The position numbers and the translations under genes are program-made. A stretch of 64,000 nucleotides of DNA from the NCBI RefSeq assembly GCF_024172165.1, contig NZ_JAMZEB010000002.1, positions 3,431,501-3,495,500 of the forward strand, in the 5' to 3' direction. Within the stretch, counting starts at the first letter, position 1. Every line of letters starts with the position of its first letter. This document shows, one piece after another, positions 26,150 through 35,568 of this stretch. The notes under the pieces are model-generated. The model was not told the DNA's origin. It saw only the letters and a list, made by a program, of their open reading frames with translations, and did not search any database. Source of the DNA: Nonomuraea thailandensis (GTDB lineage: Bacteria > Actinomycetota > Actinomycetes > Streptosporangiales > Streptosporangiaceae).

Positions 26150-27103
26150 AGGCCGATGCGCAAGTCGCTGGCGCATGGCGCGATCACGCGGACCGGCTCG
26201 TCGTCGAGTTCGATTCCGACTACCGCTCCCACGGCACTGCGATCGCGGCCGAGTGGCCGATCGGCCTTCCTGCCGGCTGGACCGATGCCACTGTCATCGC
26301 CGCCGACCCTCAGGCCAGCACCTCCGCCTTCGCCCTCACTCCGATGCCGGACGGGAACATCCGTGTCGACCCCTTGTCCAACCGCGGCGACGAGCCCGGC
26401 TACACCTGGGGTTATCGGGGAGGCGGGCCGACCACCTTCTATCAGGCTCTGGTTCGATGCGCACTCGGTATGTGGGCCATCAGCGTTGGAGTGCGATCAC
26501 TCATCCTCGTGCGTGGGTGCACACCGTGGCCTCCCGGGCCCTGGTCCGGCGCGTCGCCCAAACCCTGGAGGACGCGGTTGATCCGCCACCTGAGCCGCCC
26601 GTGCTGCTCCTCCTGCGCACTGATAGGCCCGAATCAGCCTACGCCGTAACGGCGACGTTCTCGCCGTATCGCAAACCCTCGCCCACACCCGCGACCTCGC
26701 CCACACCCGCGACCTCGCCTTCGACCGCGCCCGCGCCCGCGCTCGTGCCGACGAACTCGCCGATGACCTTGAACACAACCTCGACCACGGCCTCAACCGC
26801 GCCGCTGACGTCGCTCTGCTGATCACCGTCTGCGCCCGGAAGACCATTCGCGCGGTGCTGGGCCGGGAGGTGCCGCTCAACGAGTCCTCGGTGTGCCCGT
26901 TTCTCGACGACTTCACGGTCGCTGACCTGCGCAATGCTCATCTGGCCGGGGTCGATCCGGTCGGAGTCCGGTGGTCGGAGGCCGGAAACCGGTGGCCGGA
27001 GGAGGTGGACGTGGAGGCTCTCAAGGCCCACTCGGGGGAGACCACGCCGGGCAGCGGGGTGTACGCCCGTGCGAGACGGCGAGGTGGTCCGCGACACGGC
27101 TGA
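26150..27103 (+). pseudogene. Decayed multi-frame protein with repeat-rich tail
   Basis: Three frames appear to hold pieces of one old protein. The first (to about 26460) includes LVVEFDSDYRSHGTAIAAEW and GYTWGYRGGGPTTFYQALVR. The second includes HPRAWVHTVASRALVRRVAQ, faintly reminiscent of sigma-factor region 2. The third, ending at 27101-27103, has AHTRDLAHTRDLAFDRARAR, then VDPVGVRWSEAGNRWPEEVD and TPGSGVY, the kind of tail found on actinobacterial proteins with LARDL-type repeats. A tandem 18-bp duplication underlies AHTRDL-AHTRDL. No intact gene results. Confidence 0.5.
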
Positions 27104-27163
27104 CCACATCTGACCGGTGAAGGAGAGCCCAGCCGCTGCGCCCGAGTCGAGCCTCTCGGCGCA

Positions 27164-29827
27164 TCAGTCCGCCGACGTCGTGACACGGCCGGGGCGGTTC
27201 ATGGCGTCCCTGAGGGCCGCGCGGGTGGTGACACCCAGTTTGGGGAAGATCCGGTACAGATGGGAGCTGACGGTACGCGGTGACAGGCGTAGCCGTTCGC
27301 CGATCTGCTTGTTGGTGAGGCCGCTGGCGGCGAGGTCGGCGATCCGCCGTTCCTGCCAGGTCAGCGACGTGTCCGGGGCGGCAACCCGCGGTGCTGATCC
27401 GATGATCCGCAGTTCGATGCCGGCCCGCTCGGCCCATGCGGCGGCGCCGAGCCGTTCGAAGGTCTCGGCGGCGTGGGTGAGGAGTGACCGGGCGGCGGTG
27501 CGTTCGCGGGCGTGGCGCAGGCGGATCCCCTGGGCCAGCTGGATCCGCGCCGTTTCGAACGGGAACCGCGCGGCCGCCGGATGGGATGTGGCCCGCGCGA
27601 ACATGCCGGCGGCCTCCCGCTCGGAGTCCGCCGTCATCGCCAGCGCCCCGTAGCACGTCAGAGCGAGGCGCGGGGAGAGGGCGGCGAAGCCCGCGTCGCG
27701 GGCGGCGAGGGCGTGGCGGCGGGCCTGCTCGGTGCGGCCGGTGTGCAGGGCCGCCTCGACGAGGTCGAGGAGGGTTCGTGATGCCTGGCCGCAGTAGGGC
27801 CGGAACGTGCCCGGTGTCGTGATGCCGACCGCGTGGCGGTATGCGGCCTCGTAGTCGCCCGAGCTCAGCGCGGCCGTCAGGGCGATGGAGTCGGCGAGGT
27901 CGGTGACGAAGCCGACGCCGCGCGGCCTGGCCCAGGCGTCGACTTCCGCCCGCAGTTCGAGGGCCCGGGTGATCTGGCCGCGCAGCGCCGCGAGCTGCGC
28001 CAGATGGGCACGTGTCTGGTGGGCGAGCAGCTGACGGCCGTGCTCGATCTCCAGAGCCAGAGCCCGTTCTCCGGTCCGCACCGCGGCGTCCCACTCGCCG
28101 GACCCCATCTGATCCAGCATGATCATCGTCAGCATGATCAGGCCGCTGAACATGGTGCCGGTCGCCAGTTCGCGATCCACGACGCGTTCCAGATGGGGCC
28201 GGTACTGACCGACGATGTCGAGGTGGTAGGCCGCGGTCGCCAGGCGGGTGACATCCCAGGGCTCCCGGTCGCGCAGGTTCGCCGCGGCCCGCTCCAGAGG
28301 TCCGGCCCAGCCACGCCCGTGCAGGACCACGTCGCTCCAGGTGTTGCTGTAGATCCGGGTCTGCTCGGTGACGAGAGTGCCGAGGGACGCGAGCATCCTG
28401 TGAGTCTCGTTCCACATGGCGGGGTCGGCGGCGTACTGGTCGACGGCGAGCAGGAGGACCTGCAGGCGGGTGAGGGTCTCGGTGGGCCCGCCTTTCAGTG
28501 CCTCGATCGCCGCCATCGCCTGCCGGTGGGCGGAGCGCACGTCACCGTCCTCGAAGAACGCCTGGTGGACGGCGTTGACGGTCGCGTCCGGACCGGCGGT
28601 GAGCCGGACCGGGGGGAGCTCACTGCCGGGGCGGGCCGCGTAGCCGGACAGGAACGTCGCGTAGCTGCGCCGCCGGGTCTGTTGCACGGCGTCCTCGCTC
28701 AGCTCGGCCGCCCGGGTCAGCCAGCCGACGGCGGTGACGGCGCCGCCGTGGCGGATCGCCGAATCGGCCGCGGCCTCCAGCGCCTGGGCGGCCTCCTCGT
28801 CGGGTGCGACACAGGCCGCGGCCAGATGCATCGCACGGCGTTCGAGGTCATCCCGGTGCAGGTCCGCGAGCGCGCGATGCGCCGCCCGGCGCTGCTCGGG
28901 GGTTGCCATCTGTACGACACTCGACCGGACCAGCGGATGCCGGAAGGTGATGTCCCCGGTGATCGGTTCGGTGTCCAGCAGGCCGCACGCCACCGCCTCG
29001 TCGACGTTCCGCATCCGGTGGCGCGGCTTCGGTCCGCCGTCGCCCGGCCGGGTCCCGACGCCGTCGAGCGCGCCCATCAACAGTTCCGTACGGGCCGGGT
29101 CGCTGAGCGCGGCGATGCGGGAGCCGTACAGTTGGTGCAGCCTCCGTGGCAGTCCCGCGGCGCCGGCCTGGGACGGCAGCTCCAACAGCGCGAGAGGGTT
29201 GCCGAGCGCCTGGTTCAGCACCCATTGGCGTACCCGCCGGTCAAGGGAGGGGTGGTGCCGGTCGAGCAGGCGCACCGCGTCTTCGTCGGCGAGCGGGCCG
29301 ACCGATATCTCGGGCAGCACCGCCGTGTCGAACCGGGAGACGACCTCGTCCCGGACGGCGACCAGCAGCTTCACCGGGACGCTCCCGATCCGGCGCCCGA
29401 CGAAGCCGAAGACGTCGGCGCTGGAATCGTCGAGCCACTGGCCGTCATCGAGGATCACCAGCAGAGGACGTCGCGTGGCGATGTCCGACAGCAGTTCGAG
29501 CACCGCGATGCCGAGTGTCATCAGCGAGGGAGGATCGTCGGCTCGCCGCCCGGTGACCGCGTCGAGCACCGTGCGGCTGTCGTCGTGCAGCGGGAGCAGT
29601 TGGTAGAGGAGCTGGTGCAGCCCGGAATAGGGCAGCTCGGATTCGGCCTCGACCCCCGTGATCCGGCTCACGAGGTGACCGTCACGGACGGCCAGCTCCG
29701 CCGCTTCCTCGAGCAGAGCGCTCTTGCCCACTCCCGCCTCGCCCCGGACGACGAGCACCCGGCCGGCAGTGGACTTCACCGTTCCGGAGATCTCCGCCCG
29801 TTCGCGATCCCTGCCGATGATCACCAT
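27164..29827 (-). CDS. Large LuxR-family ATPase regulator (LAL), copy 1
   Basis: The 887-residue protein has an N-terminal AAA/STAND ATPase with Walker A GEAGVGKSALLEE (about residue 28) and a Walker B-like VILDDGQWLDDSS, a long TPR-like helical middle (about residues 300-800) and a C-terminal LuxR helix-turn-helix (LTWQERRIADLAASGLTNKQ, RTVSSHLYRIFPKL). ATG 29827 is selected because GAGGAG lies six bases before it. LAL proteins activate transcription after binding a ligand such as a sugar or pathway intermediate. The divergent neighbour is a flavoprotein gene, but no target pathway is evident. Confidence 0.93.
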   Translation of the reverse strand: MVIIGRDRERAEISGTVKSTAGRVLVVRGEAGVGKSALLEEAAELAVRDGHLVSRITGVEAESELPYSGLHQLLYQLLPLHDDSRTVLDAVTGRRADDPPSLMTLGIAVLELLSDIATRRPLLVILDDGQWLDDSSADVFGFVGRRIGSVPVKLLVAVRDEVVSRFDTAVLPEISVGPLADEDAVRLLDRHHPSLDRRVRQWVLNQALGNPLALLELPSQAGAAGLPRRLHQLYGSRIAALSDPARTELLMGALDGVGTRPGDGGPKPRHRMRNVDEAVACGLLDTEPITGDITFRHPLVRSSVVQMATPEQRRAAHRALADLHRDDLERRAMHLAAACVAPDEEAAQALEAAADSAIRHGGAVTAVGWLTRAAELSEDAVQQTRRRSYATFLSGYAARPGSELPPVRLTAGPDATVNAVHQAFFEDGDVRSAHRQAMAAIEALKGGPTETLTRLQVLLLAVDQYAADPAMWNETHRMLASLGTLVTEQTRIYSNTWSDVVLHGRGWAGPLERAAANLRDREPWDVTRLATAAYHLDIVGQYRPHLERVVDRELATGTMFSGLIMLTMIMLDQMGSGEWDAAVRTGERALALEIEHGRQLLAHQTRAHLAQLAALRGQITRALELRAEVDAWARPRGVGFVTDLADSIALTAALSSGDYEAAYRHAVGITTPGTFRPYCGQASRTLLDLVEAALHTGRTEQARRHALAARDAGFAALSPRLALTCYGALAMTADSEREAAGMFARATSHPAAARFPFETARIQLAQGIRLRHARERTAARSLLTHAAETFERLGAAAWAERAGIELRIIGSAPRVAAPDTSLTWQERRIADLAASGLTNKQIGERLRLSPRTVSSHLYRIFPKLGVTTRAALRDAMNRPGRVTTSAD

Positions 29828-30281
29828 CGCCGACTCCTCGTCCCTCTCCCTGACCTGCCTGGTGAACAGCTTTACTCGGCAGGAGGTCTCGGAGCCCCAG
29901 GGAGTGTCCCTGGACTGCCCCCCGGGGGCACGGGTCCGCACCGGGGACCGGCGCCCGGGGTCGGGCACCTGACTCGCTCGTTCCGGCGGTCGTCTGAGTC
30001 ACCGTCAGATGACGGATGTGCGCGGCCGCGTCACAGCCGAGGGTGGGAGCGTCCGCATCGCTCGCTCGGAAGGCGTGCTCCATGAACAACCAGCGCAGGC
30101 GGCCGTTCGCCGGAGCCGGTTCGCCGCTGATGGCCGCGTCCCGACGTCATGGACCGGAAACTCGAAGTCGTCACTCGCCGTGGTTCCGCCAGGAGATCAC
30201 CCGGCGCGCTCCCGGCCGCTGACCCGCTGTCCCCAACGGGGAGGGCCAATCGCCGTCCTGCCCGTCTACCTTGGAGATCCT

Positions 30282-31586
30282 GTGCGTATTTTCGACGTCG
30301 TCGTCATCGGCGCCGGACCGGCCGGCGAGCACGTCGCCGCCCGGACGGCCGCCGCCGGGCTGAACACCGTCGTCGTCGAAGCCGTCCTGCGGCCTCGCGA
30401 CCGAACGTCCGGCGGCCGGCACGACCTGCCTCGGGCGCAACGGCCGGAGCGGGCGGGCATCACTCTGGTCCGCGGGCACGGACGGCTGTCCGGGCCACGG
30501 ATCGTGGAGGTGACCGGCACCGACGGCGCGGTCCTGCGGCTGTCGGCCCTGCACGCCGTGGCCGTGTGCACAGGAACCCGAGCGGCCCTCCCGCCGCTGC
30601 CGGGCCTCGCCGCCCTGCGGCCGTGGACCAGCCGTGAAGCCGCCGGTGCCACGAAGGTCCCGCCGCGGCTGGCCATCGTGGGCGGGGGCGTGGCCGCCGT
30701 TGAGATGGCCACCGCCTGGCAAGCGCTCGGCTCGCAGGTGACCCTCGTCGTCCCGGAATCCGGGCTGCTTCCCCGGGTGGAACGTTTCGCCGCCGACCTG
30801 GTCACCGACGCTCTTCGTGCCTCGGGCGTCGAGCTGAGGTTCGACACGACCCTCAGCGCCGCGACCCGCGCCGCTGACGTCCGCCTCGCCTTGTCCGACG
30901 GAGCAGTGCTCCATGCCGACGAGCTCCTGCTGGCGGCCGGCCGCGCTCCCCGCACCGACGACCTCGGCCTGGAGACCGTCGGCTTGCGCCCCGGTGCCTG
31001 GCTGCCGAGCGACGACACCTACACCGTGCCCGGCGTCACCGGCGACTGGCTGTATGCCGTCGGTGACGTCAACCAGCGCGCCCTGCTCACCCACCAGGGC
31101 CGGTACCAAGCGAGGATCGCCGGTACGGTCATCGCCGACCGTGCCCGCAACCATCCCCTCGACCGCAGGCCGTGGAGCCGCCACACCGGAACGGCCGACC
31201 ACGTCGCCGTCCCCCAGGTCCTCCTGACCGACCCCGAGATCGCCTTCGTCGGCCTCACCGCGGCCGACGCCGTACGCCTGGGCAGGGACGTCGACATCGT
31301 CGACCTCGACCTCGGCCTAGTCGCCGGAGCCCACCAGCACAGCCCCGGTCAGCGGGGCCGCGCCCGCATCCTCCTCGACCCCGCCCGCGGCACCCTCCTG
31401 GGCGCCACCTTCGCCGGCCGTGGCGTCGCCGGACTCCTGCAGTCGGCGACGTTCGCCATCGCCGGCGAGATCCCGCTGGACCGCCTCCGGCACGCCGTTC
31501 CGGCCCTTCCGACGCTCAGCGAGGTCTGGCTCCGTCTCCTCGAGACCCACAGGGACACCACCGCACCCCCGCCCGGCGGGCGCTGA
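30282..31586 (+). CDS. Pyridine nucleotide-disulfide oxidoreductase-like flavoprotein without the redox disulfide
   Basis: The 434-residue protein has an FAD motif VVIGAGPAGEHVAAR, a central NAD(P) motif IVGGGVAAVEMA, the second FAD contact LYAVGDVNQRALLTHQGRYQ (first 20 residues shown as the motif) and a dimerisation domain ending PTLSEVWLRLLE. The region that should hold GGxCxxxxCxPSK is missing: VVVEAVLRPRD leads straight to AGITLVRGHGRL, an in-frame loss of several dozen residues. GTG 30282 is chosen because GGAG lies six bases upstream. It may be inactive, or an oxidase-like enzyme using FAD alone. Confidence 0.85.
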   Translation: MRIFDVVVIGAGPAGEHVAARTAAAGLNTVVVEAVLRPRDRTSGGRHDLPRAQRPERAGITLVRGHGRLSGPRIVEVTGTDGAVLRLSALHAVAVCTGTRAALPPLPGLAALRPWTSREAAGATKVPPRLAIVGGGVAAVEMATAWQALGSQVTLVVPESGLLPRVERFAADLVTDALRASGVELRFDTTLSAATRAADVRLALSDGAVLHADELLLAAGRAPRTDDLGLETVGLRPGAWLPSDDTYTVPGVTGDWLYAVGDVNQRALLTHQGRYQARIAGTVIADRARNHPLDRRPWSRHTGTADHVAVPQVLLTDPEIAFVGLTAADAVRLGRDVDIVDLDLGLVAGAHQHSPGQRGRARILLDPARGTLLGATFAGRGVAGLLQSATFAIAGEIPLDRLRHAVPALPTLSEVWLRLLETHRDTTAPPPGGR

Positions 31587-31613
31587 GACCGCATCAGAGA
31601 GGAGATCCCGAAC

Positions 31614-31796
31614 ATGGAACGGTTCGTGCTCCGGGTCGCCGCCCGCTGCCGGGGCAGTGCCCGCCACCGCCGCCGCGCCGACGTCTTGCGCACCTCGGAC
31701 GGCCTCCGCACCGCCCCCTCGTCCGCACCTAGCCGGCCCCCCGATGTCACACCCGCGAGCCTGGGGGCGAGCTGGCAGGGTGAGTGCGGGATCTAA
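31614..31796 (+). CDS. Possible small basic protein
   Basis: A 60-residue, Arg-rich frame (MERFVLRVAARCRGSARHRR at the N-terminus) starts 27 bases after the flavoprotein stop, behind AGAGGAG nine bases upstream. Its end overlaps the stop of the convergent LAL gene by four bases. It could be a co-transcribed small protein or an accident; no relative is recognised. Confidence 0.35.
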   Translation: MERFVLRVAARCRGSARHRRRADVLRTSDGLRTAPSSAPSRPPDVTPASLGASWQGECGI

Positions 31797-34558
31797 CGGT
31801 CCGGCCGGTCGCCGTTCTGGCGCAGGGCGGCGGCGAGTTGGCGGCGGGAGGTGATACCGAGTTTCCCGTAGACCTTCCGCAGATGCCACTCGACGGTGCG
31901 AGCGCTGAGGAACAACTGGGCGCCGATCTCCGTGTTCGTGAGGCCGTCGGACGCCAGGCGCACGATCAGCGTCTCCTGTGCCGTGAGCGCGCTCTCGCTG
32001 TCCACCGCGCCTTGCCGGACCCGTTCGCCGGTCGCCAGCAGTTCGCGGCGGGCGCGTTCGGCGAACGCCCTCATCCCCAGATCCGTGAACATCTCGTGAG
32101 CGGTCTTCAGGTGGTGCCGGGCGTCCACACGGCGGTTGTCCCGGCGCAGCCACTCGCCGTAGAGCAGGTGTGCCCGGCCCAGCTCGGGCCGCAGCGGAGT
32201 CCGGCCGAGCCGCTCGACGGCCTCCCGATAGTGCCGCTCGGCGACGTCTCCGCCGCTGAGCAGTGCGCGCGAACGTGCTTCCAGGCCGAGCCCCACATCG
32301 GTGCCGCCGGCCGTCGTCGACTCGGCCAGCCGGGCGAGGGCCGCCGAAGCGGCCCTGACGTCCCCGACGCGGGTGGCGGCTTCGACCAGTTCGGGCAGCG
32401 ACCACAGAGCGACGAACAGGTCGGAGGAGCTCTCGCTCGACTCGACGGCGGCGGCCAGTGCCTCGGGGTAGCGGCCGAGCCCGTTGTAGAGGACCGCCGC
32501 CACCCAGTTCGCGTACGTCACGCTCGCTCCCTGACCGGTCACCTGCGTCTCGGCGATCATCGAGCGGAGGAGGGGGACGGCCTTCTGCTCGTCGCCGCGC
32601 AGGCAGGCGAGCATCGTCGGGCCGAAGGCGGCCGCGGGCGCCCCGGTCGCCTCGCAGATCGTCTCGGCCTCGGCGAACATGGCCGCGGACGTCGCGAACT
32701 CGCCCGACCAAGTGGTCACGGTCCCCAGCGCCGCCAGCACGATGGGCATCAGGTCGAACGCGCCCACCGTCCTCAGCACCTTCAGCTCCCGGTCGAGCAG
32801 GAAGCGCCAGTTGGCGAAGTCCCAGCTGCCGATGGCGGCGGCGTGCGCGAACCAGCCCCAGCGCAGTACCTCGTCGGGCGTGAGGGAGGCGTCGACGATC
32901 GCGCTGATCGCTCTCCGCAGGACCGGTGCCGCGGCGGCCGGGCCCTGCACGATCACCCGCGCCAGGGCGTCGAGGACGAGTTCGGCCTCATCCGGGTGTG
33001 CCGACACCGGCAGCGCGAGAGCGGCCCGGGACACGTCCGCCAGGCTGCCGCCGATCGCGAGGTCACCCGCGAACATCGCGGCCATCCACGCTTTCAGGTA
33101 GGTCTCGCGGGCCAGGTTCAGGTCGAGCGGTTCAAGCCGCTTGGCCGCTTGCAGCAGCAGCGGCGGAGCGTCGTTGCCCAGCCCGGAGGTGAAGGCGACG
33201 TTTCCGCGCAGCAGGTCCGCACGGGCACTCTGCAGCTCTGTCAGCGGTTCCGCCCGCACGATCGCGAGCAGTTCGAGTACGCGCTCGTAGGAGCCGGCCT
33301 GCAGGTTGGCGTGAGCGGCGGCGAGCAGACGATCGCTGCGGCGCGCCGGATCGACGGTCAGGGCGGCGGCCTGCTCCAGGAAGGCCGCCGCCGCGCTGGG
33401 TCCGCCACGGGCCTGAGCCCTGCTCGCGGAGCGCTCGAGGTCGGCCGCGGCGTCCTCGTCCGGCCCGTCCGTCGACTGCGCTCGGTGCCAGGCCCGGCGA
33501 TCCGGATCGGCGATCGGATCGGTCGACTCGGCCAGCGCCCGATGCACGGCACGCCGCTGTTCGGCCGTCGCCAACCGGTAGGCGGCCCTTCGCAGCAGCG
33601 GATGCCGGAAGCTGATCCGATGCCCGAAGTCGGCGAGCCCCGACTCCATCGCGGGCCGGGCCACCACATGCGAGATCCCCAGGAGGCTCGCGGCCCGCCA
33701 GATCAGCTTCGCCTCTCCCGAGGGCTCGGCCGAGGCCAGGCAGATCAGCAGCCTGGTGTCGCCCGGCAGCGCATCCAGCTGCCGGGCGAAACTCTCCTCG
33801 ATCCGTCCCGACAACGGAGCCGTACCGGGAAAGCCGAACCCGCCGGCCAGTTCCTCCCGGGACATCGTCCGCGGCAGCTCCAGCAACGCCAGCGGGTTGC
33901 CCCGCGTCTCGGCCACGATCTGATCCCGCACCCGCATGTCGAGCGGCCCGGTCAGCGCGGTGGCCAGCAGCTCGTGCGCGTGCTGAGCGGCCAGCCCGTC
34001 CAGGCGCAGTGCAGGAACCCCGGCCACCTCGTCGGTCGGGGTTCGCGCCCCGAACACCATGCCGATCGGGTCGGCCCCGAGTCTGCGCGCGACGAAGCCG
34101 AGTGTCTGCGCCGACGCCCGGTCCAGCCAATGCAGATCGTCTGTCACGCAGAGCAGGGGCCGCTCCCTGGAGACCTCCGACAGCAGGCTGAGGACGGCCA
34201 TCCCGATCAGGAAGCGTGCCGGAGGCGGACCCTCCGCCAGCCCGAACGCGGTCCGCAAGGCGAGCTGCTGCGGCTTGGGCAGCATCTCCACCCGCTCCAG
34301 CATGGGGCCGCACAGCTGGTGCAGCCCGGCGAAGGCCAACTCCATCTCCGACTGCATGCCCGAGACCCGCAGCACCCTGAATCCGCGCGCCCTGGCCGCC
34401 ATGTCGTCGAGCAGTGCCGTCTTGCCGATCCCCGCGTCGCCGCTCAGGACGAGGGCCCGCCCCTTGCCCTCCCGAACGGCCTGGAGGAACCCGAGGAGAG
34501 TTTCCCGCTCACCGATCCGGTTGACCAACTCGGCGGGCGCGCCTTCCAAGCTCGGCAT
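31793..34558 (-). CDS. Large LuxR-family ATPase regulator (LAL), copy 2
   Basis: The 921-residue protein has an AAA/STAND domain with Walker A GDAGIGKTALLDD and a Walker B-like LCVTDDLHWLDRA, a long helical middle and a LuxR helix-turn-helix (LTAQETLIVRLASDGLTNTE, RTVEWHLRKVYGKL). The start is uncertain: GTG codons at 34567 and 34561 and ATG 34558 are all in frame; AAGGA lies ten bases before the ATG. It resembles copy 1 in layout but not in detail, and both flank the flavoprotein gene. Its regulon is unknown. Confidence 0.93.
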   Translation of the reverse strand: MPSLEGAPAELVNRIGERETLLGFLQAVREGKGRALVLSGDAGIGKTALLDDMAARARGFRVLRVSGMQSEMELAFAGLHQLCGPMLERVEMLPKPQQLALRTAFGLAEGPPPARFLIGMAVLSLLSEVSRERPLLCVTDDLHWLDRASAQTLGFVARRLGADPIGMVFGARTPTDEVAGVPALRLDGLAAQHAHELLATALTGPLDMRVRDQIVAETRGNPLALLELPRTMSREELAGGFGFPGTAPLSGRIEESFARQLDALPGDTRLLICLASAEPSGEAKLIWRAASLLGISHVVARPAMESGLADFGHRISFRHPLLRRAAYRLATAEQRRAVHRALAESTDPIADPDRRAWHRAQSTDGPDEDAAADLERSASRAQARGGPSAAAAFLEQAAALTVDPARRSDRLLAAAHANLQAGSYERVLELLAIVRAEPLTELQSARADLLRGNVAFTSGLGNDAPPLLLQAAKRLEPLDLNLARETYLKAWMAAMFAGDLAIGGSLADVSRAALALPVSAHPDEAELVLDALARVIVQGPAAAAPVLRRAISAIVDASLTPDEVLRWGWFAHAAAIGSWDFANWRFLLDRELKVLRTVGAFDLMPIVLAALGTVTTWSGEFATSAAMFAEAETICEATGAPAAAFGPTMLACLRGDEQKAVPLLRSMIAETQVTGQGASVTYANWVAAVLYNGLGRYPEALAAAVESSESSSDLFVALWSLPELVEAATRVGDVRAASAALARLAESTTAGGTDVGLGLEARSRALLSGGDVAERHYREAVERLGRTPLRPELGRAHLLYGEWLRRDNRRVDARHHLKTAHEMFTDLGMRAFAERARRELLATGERVRQGAVDSESALTAQETLIVRLASDGLTNTEIGAQLFLSARTVEWHLRKVYGKLGITSRRQLAAALRQNGDRPDR

Positions 34559-34840
34559 CACCAACACATCCTTTCACCAGCGCGGATGATGCCATGAGCG
34601 CGAAGGCCTCGGCAATTTGTCGCTGATGGCCGGAAGCCGGGGAGCGGCCTCGCATGGTGCCGGTGAGACTGCCGGCGGTCAGGAGCCGGTGTGGGCGCCG
34701 AATCGTGTCACGCGTCCCCGACCGTGCGGGAGCTTCGGCGTCGGCCGCAGGAACCAGCGACCGGAAGGCGTCGCCCTGGGCCGTCTGCCTGCCGGCGACC
34801 TGCAAGGCCAAGGAGATGGAGGACTGGCGCAGTGAAGGGT

Positions 34841-35509
34841 TCAGGCCGACCGTACGATCTCGTCGATGAGGGCGGCCAGCCGGCGTGGCTGGGACAGGAA
34901 CGGCGAATGACCGCCAGGGAGCCGGTGGATCTCAGCCGCTTGGGCGGCCATCTGCTCCTGCAGCGCAACAGGGATGGCCTGGTCCTGCTCCGTGATGATG
35001 TAGGCGGACGGGATGCTCCGCCAGGCGGCCACGTCCACCTTCTCCGCGAACGACCTGACGGTCTGGTTGACCAGCTTGCTCACCGCCTCCTCGGCCTCTC
35101 CGTCGGGCAGGTCGCCGTAGAGCGAGACACGCGGCTCGCCGCCGAGCGGGAACAGGCCGCCTGTTTCTTCGGGATCGGGAAGGCCGTGGAGGGTGTACAT
35201 CGACTGTCCCGTGTCCGGCATGTAGGCGGCGAGGTAGATCAGCCGATCAACATTGCTCGCCCCGGCGGCGGCCTCGGTGATCGGGATGCCGCCGTAGGAG
35301 TGCCCGAGCAGGGCGACCGGTCCTGCGATCGACGCCAGCTCCGCGGCCAGTACGGCGGCGTCGTCATGCATGCCTGCGGTGGGATGTTCGCCGGCGCTCG
35401 GGAGCCTCGGCGTGTGCGTGTCATGGCCGAGAGCGTGCAACTCCGCCTCGAGCCGCGCCCAGCTGCTTGGCTGGTGCCAGGCGCCGTGGACGAGCATCAC
35501 AGTGGTCAT
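34841..35509 (-). CDS. Alpha/beta hydrolase
   Basis: The 222-residue protein is a compact alpha/beta hydrolase: oxyanion motif VLVHGAWH (here VMLVHGAWHQPSSW), nucleophile elbow LLGHSYGG, an acidic residue in ITEQDQAIP and catalytic His in PGGHSPFL. It resembles salicylate-esterase-like and ester-cleaving members common in actinomycetes. It ends 59 bases after the SDR stop boundary (35569), with both on the minus strand, so the two probably form one operon under the TetR gene at 36472. The substrate is not known. Confidence 0.9.
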   Translation of the reverse strand: MTTVMLVHGAWHQPSSWARLEAELHALGHDTHTPRLPSAGEHPTAGMHDDAAVLAAELASIAGPVALLGHSYGGIPITEAAAGASNVDRLIYLAAYMPDTGQSMYTLHGLPDPEETGGLFPLGGEPRVSLYGDLPDGEAEEAVSKLVNQTVRSFAEKVDVAAWRSIPSAYIITEQDQAIPVALQEQMAAQAAEIHRLPGGHSPFLSQPRRLAALIDEIVRSA

Positions 35510-35568
35510 GAATGGTGCTCCAATGTTTTAGTACGACGTATCGGGCCTGAGTCGGGGTTCGCTGCAGG

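Noticed and set aside
27833..30085. A 750-residue plus-strand frame opposite the first LAL gene
   Set aside because: Composition is low-complexity and it mirrors the codon bias of the real gene; Walker and LuxR motifs are on the other strand.
31784..34597. A 937-residue plus-strand frame opposite the second LAL gene
   Set aside because: Antisense shadow for the same reasons; it even spans the real gene's start and stop.
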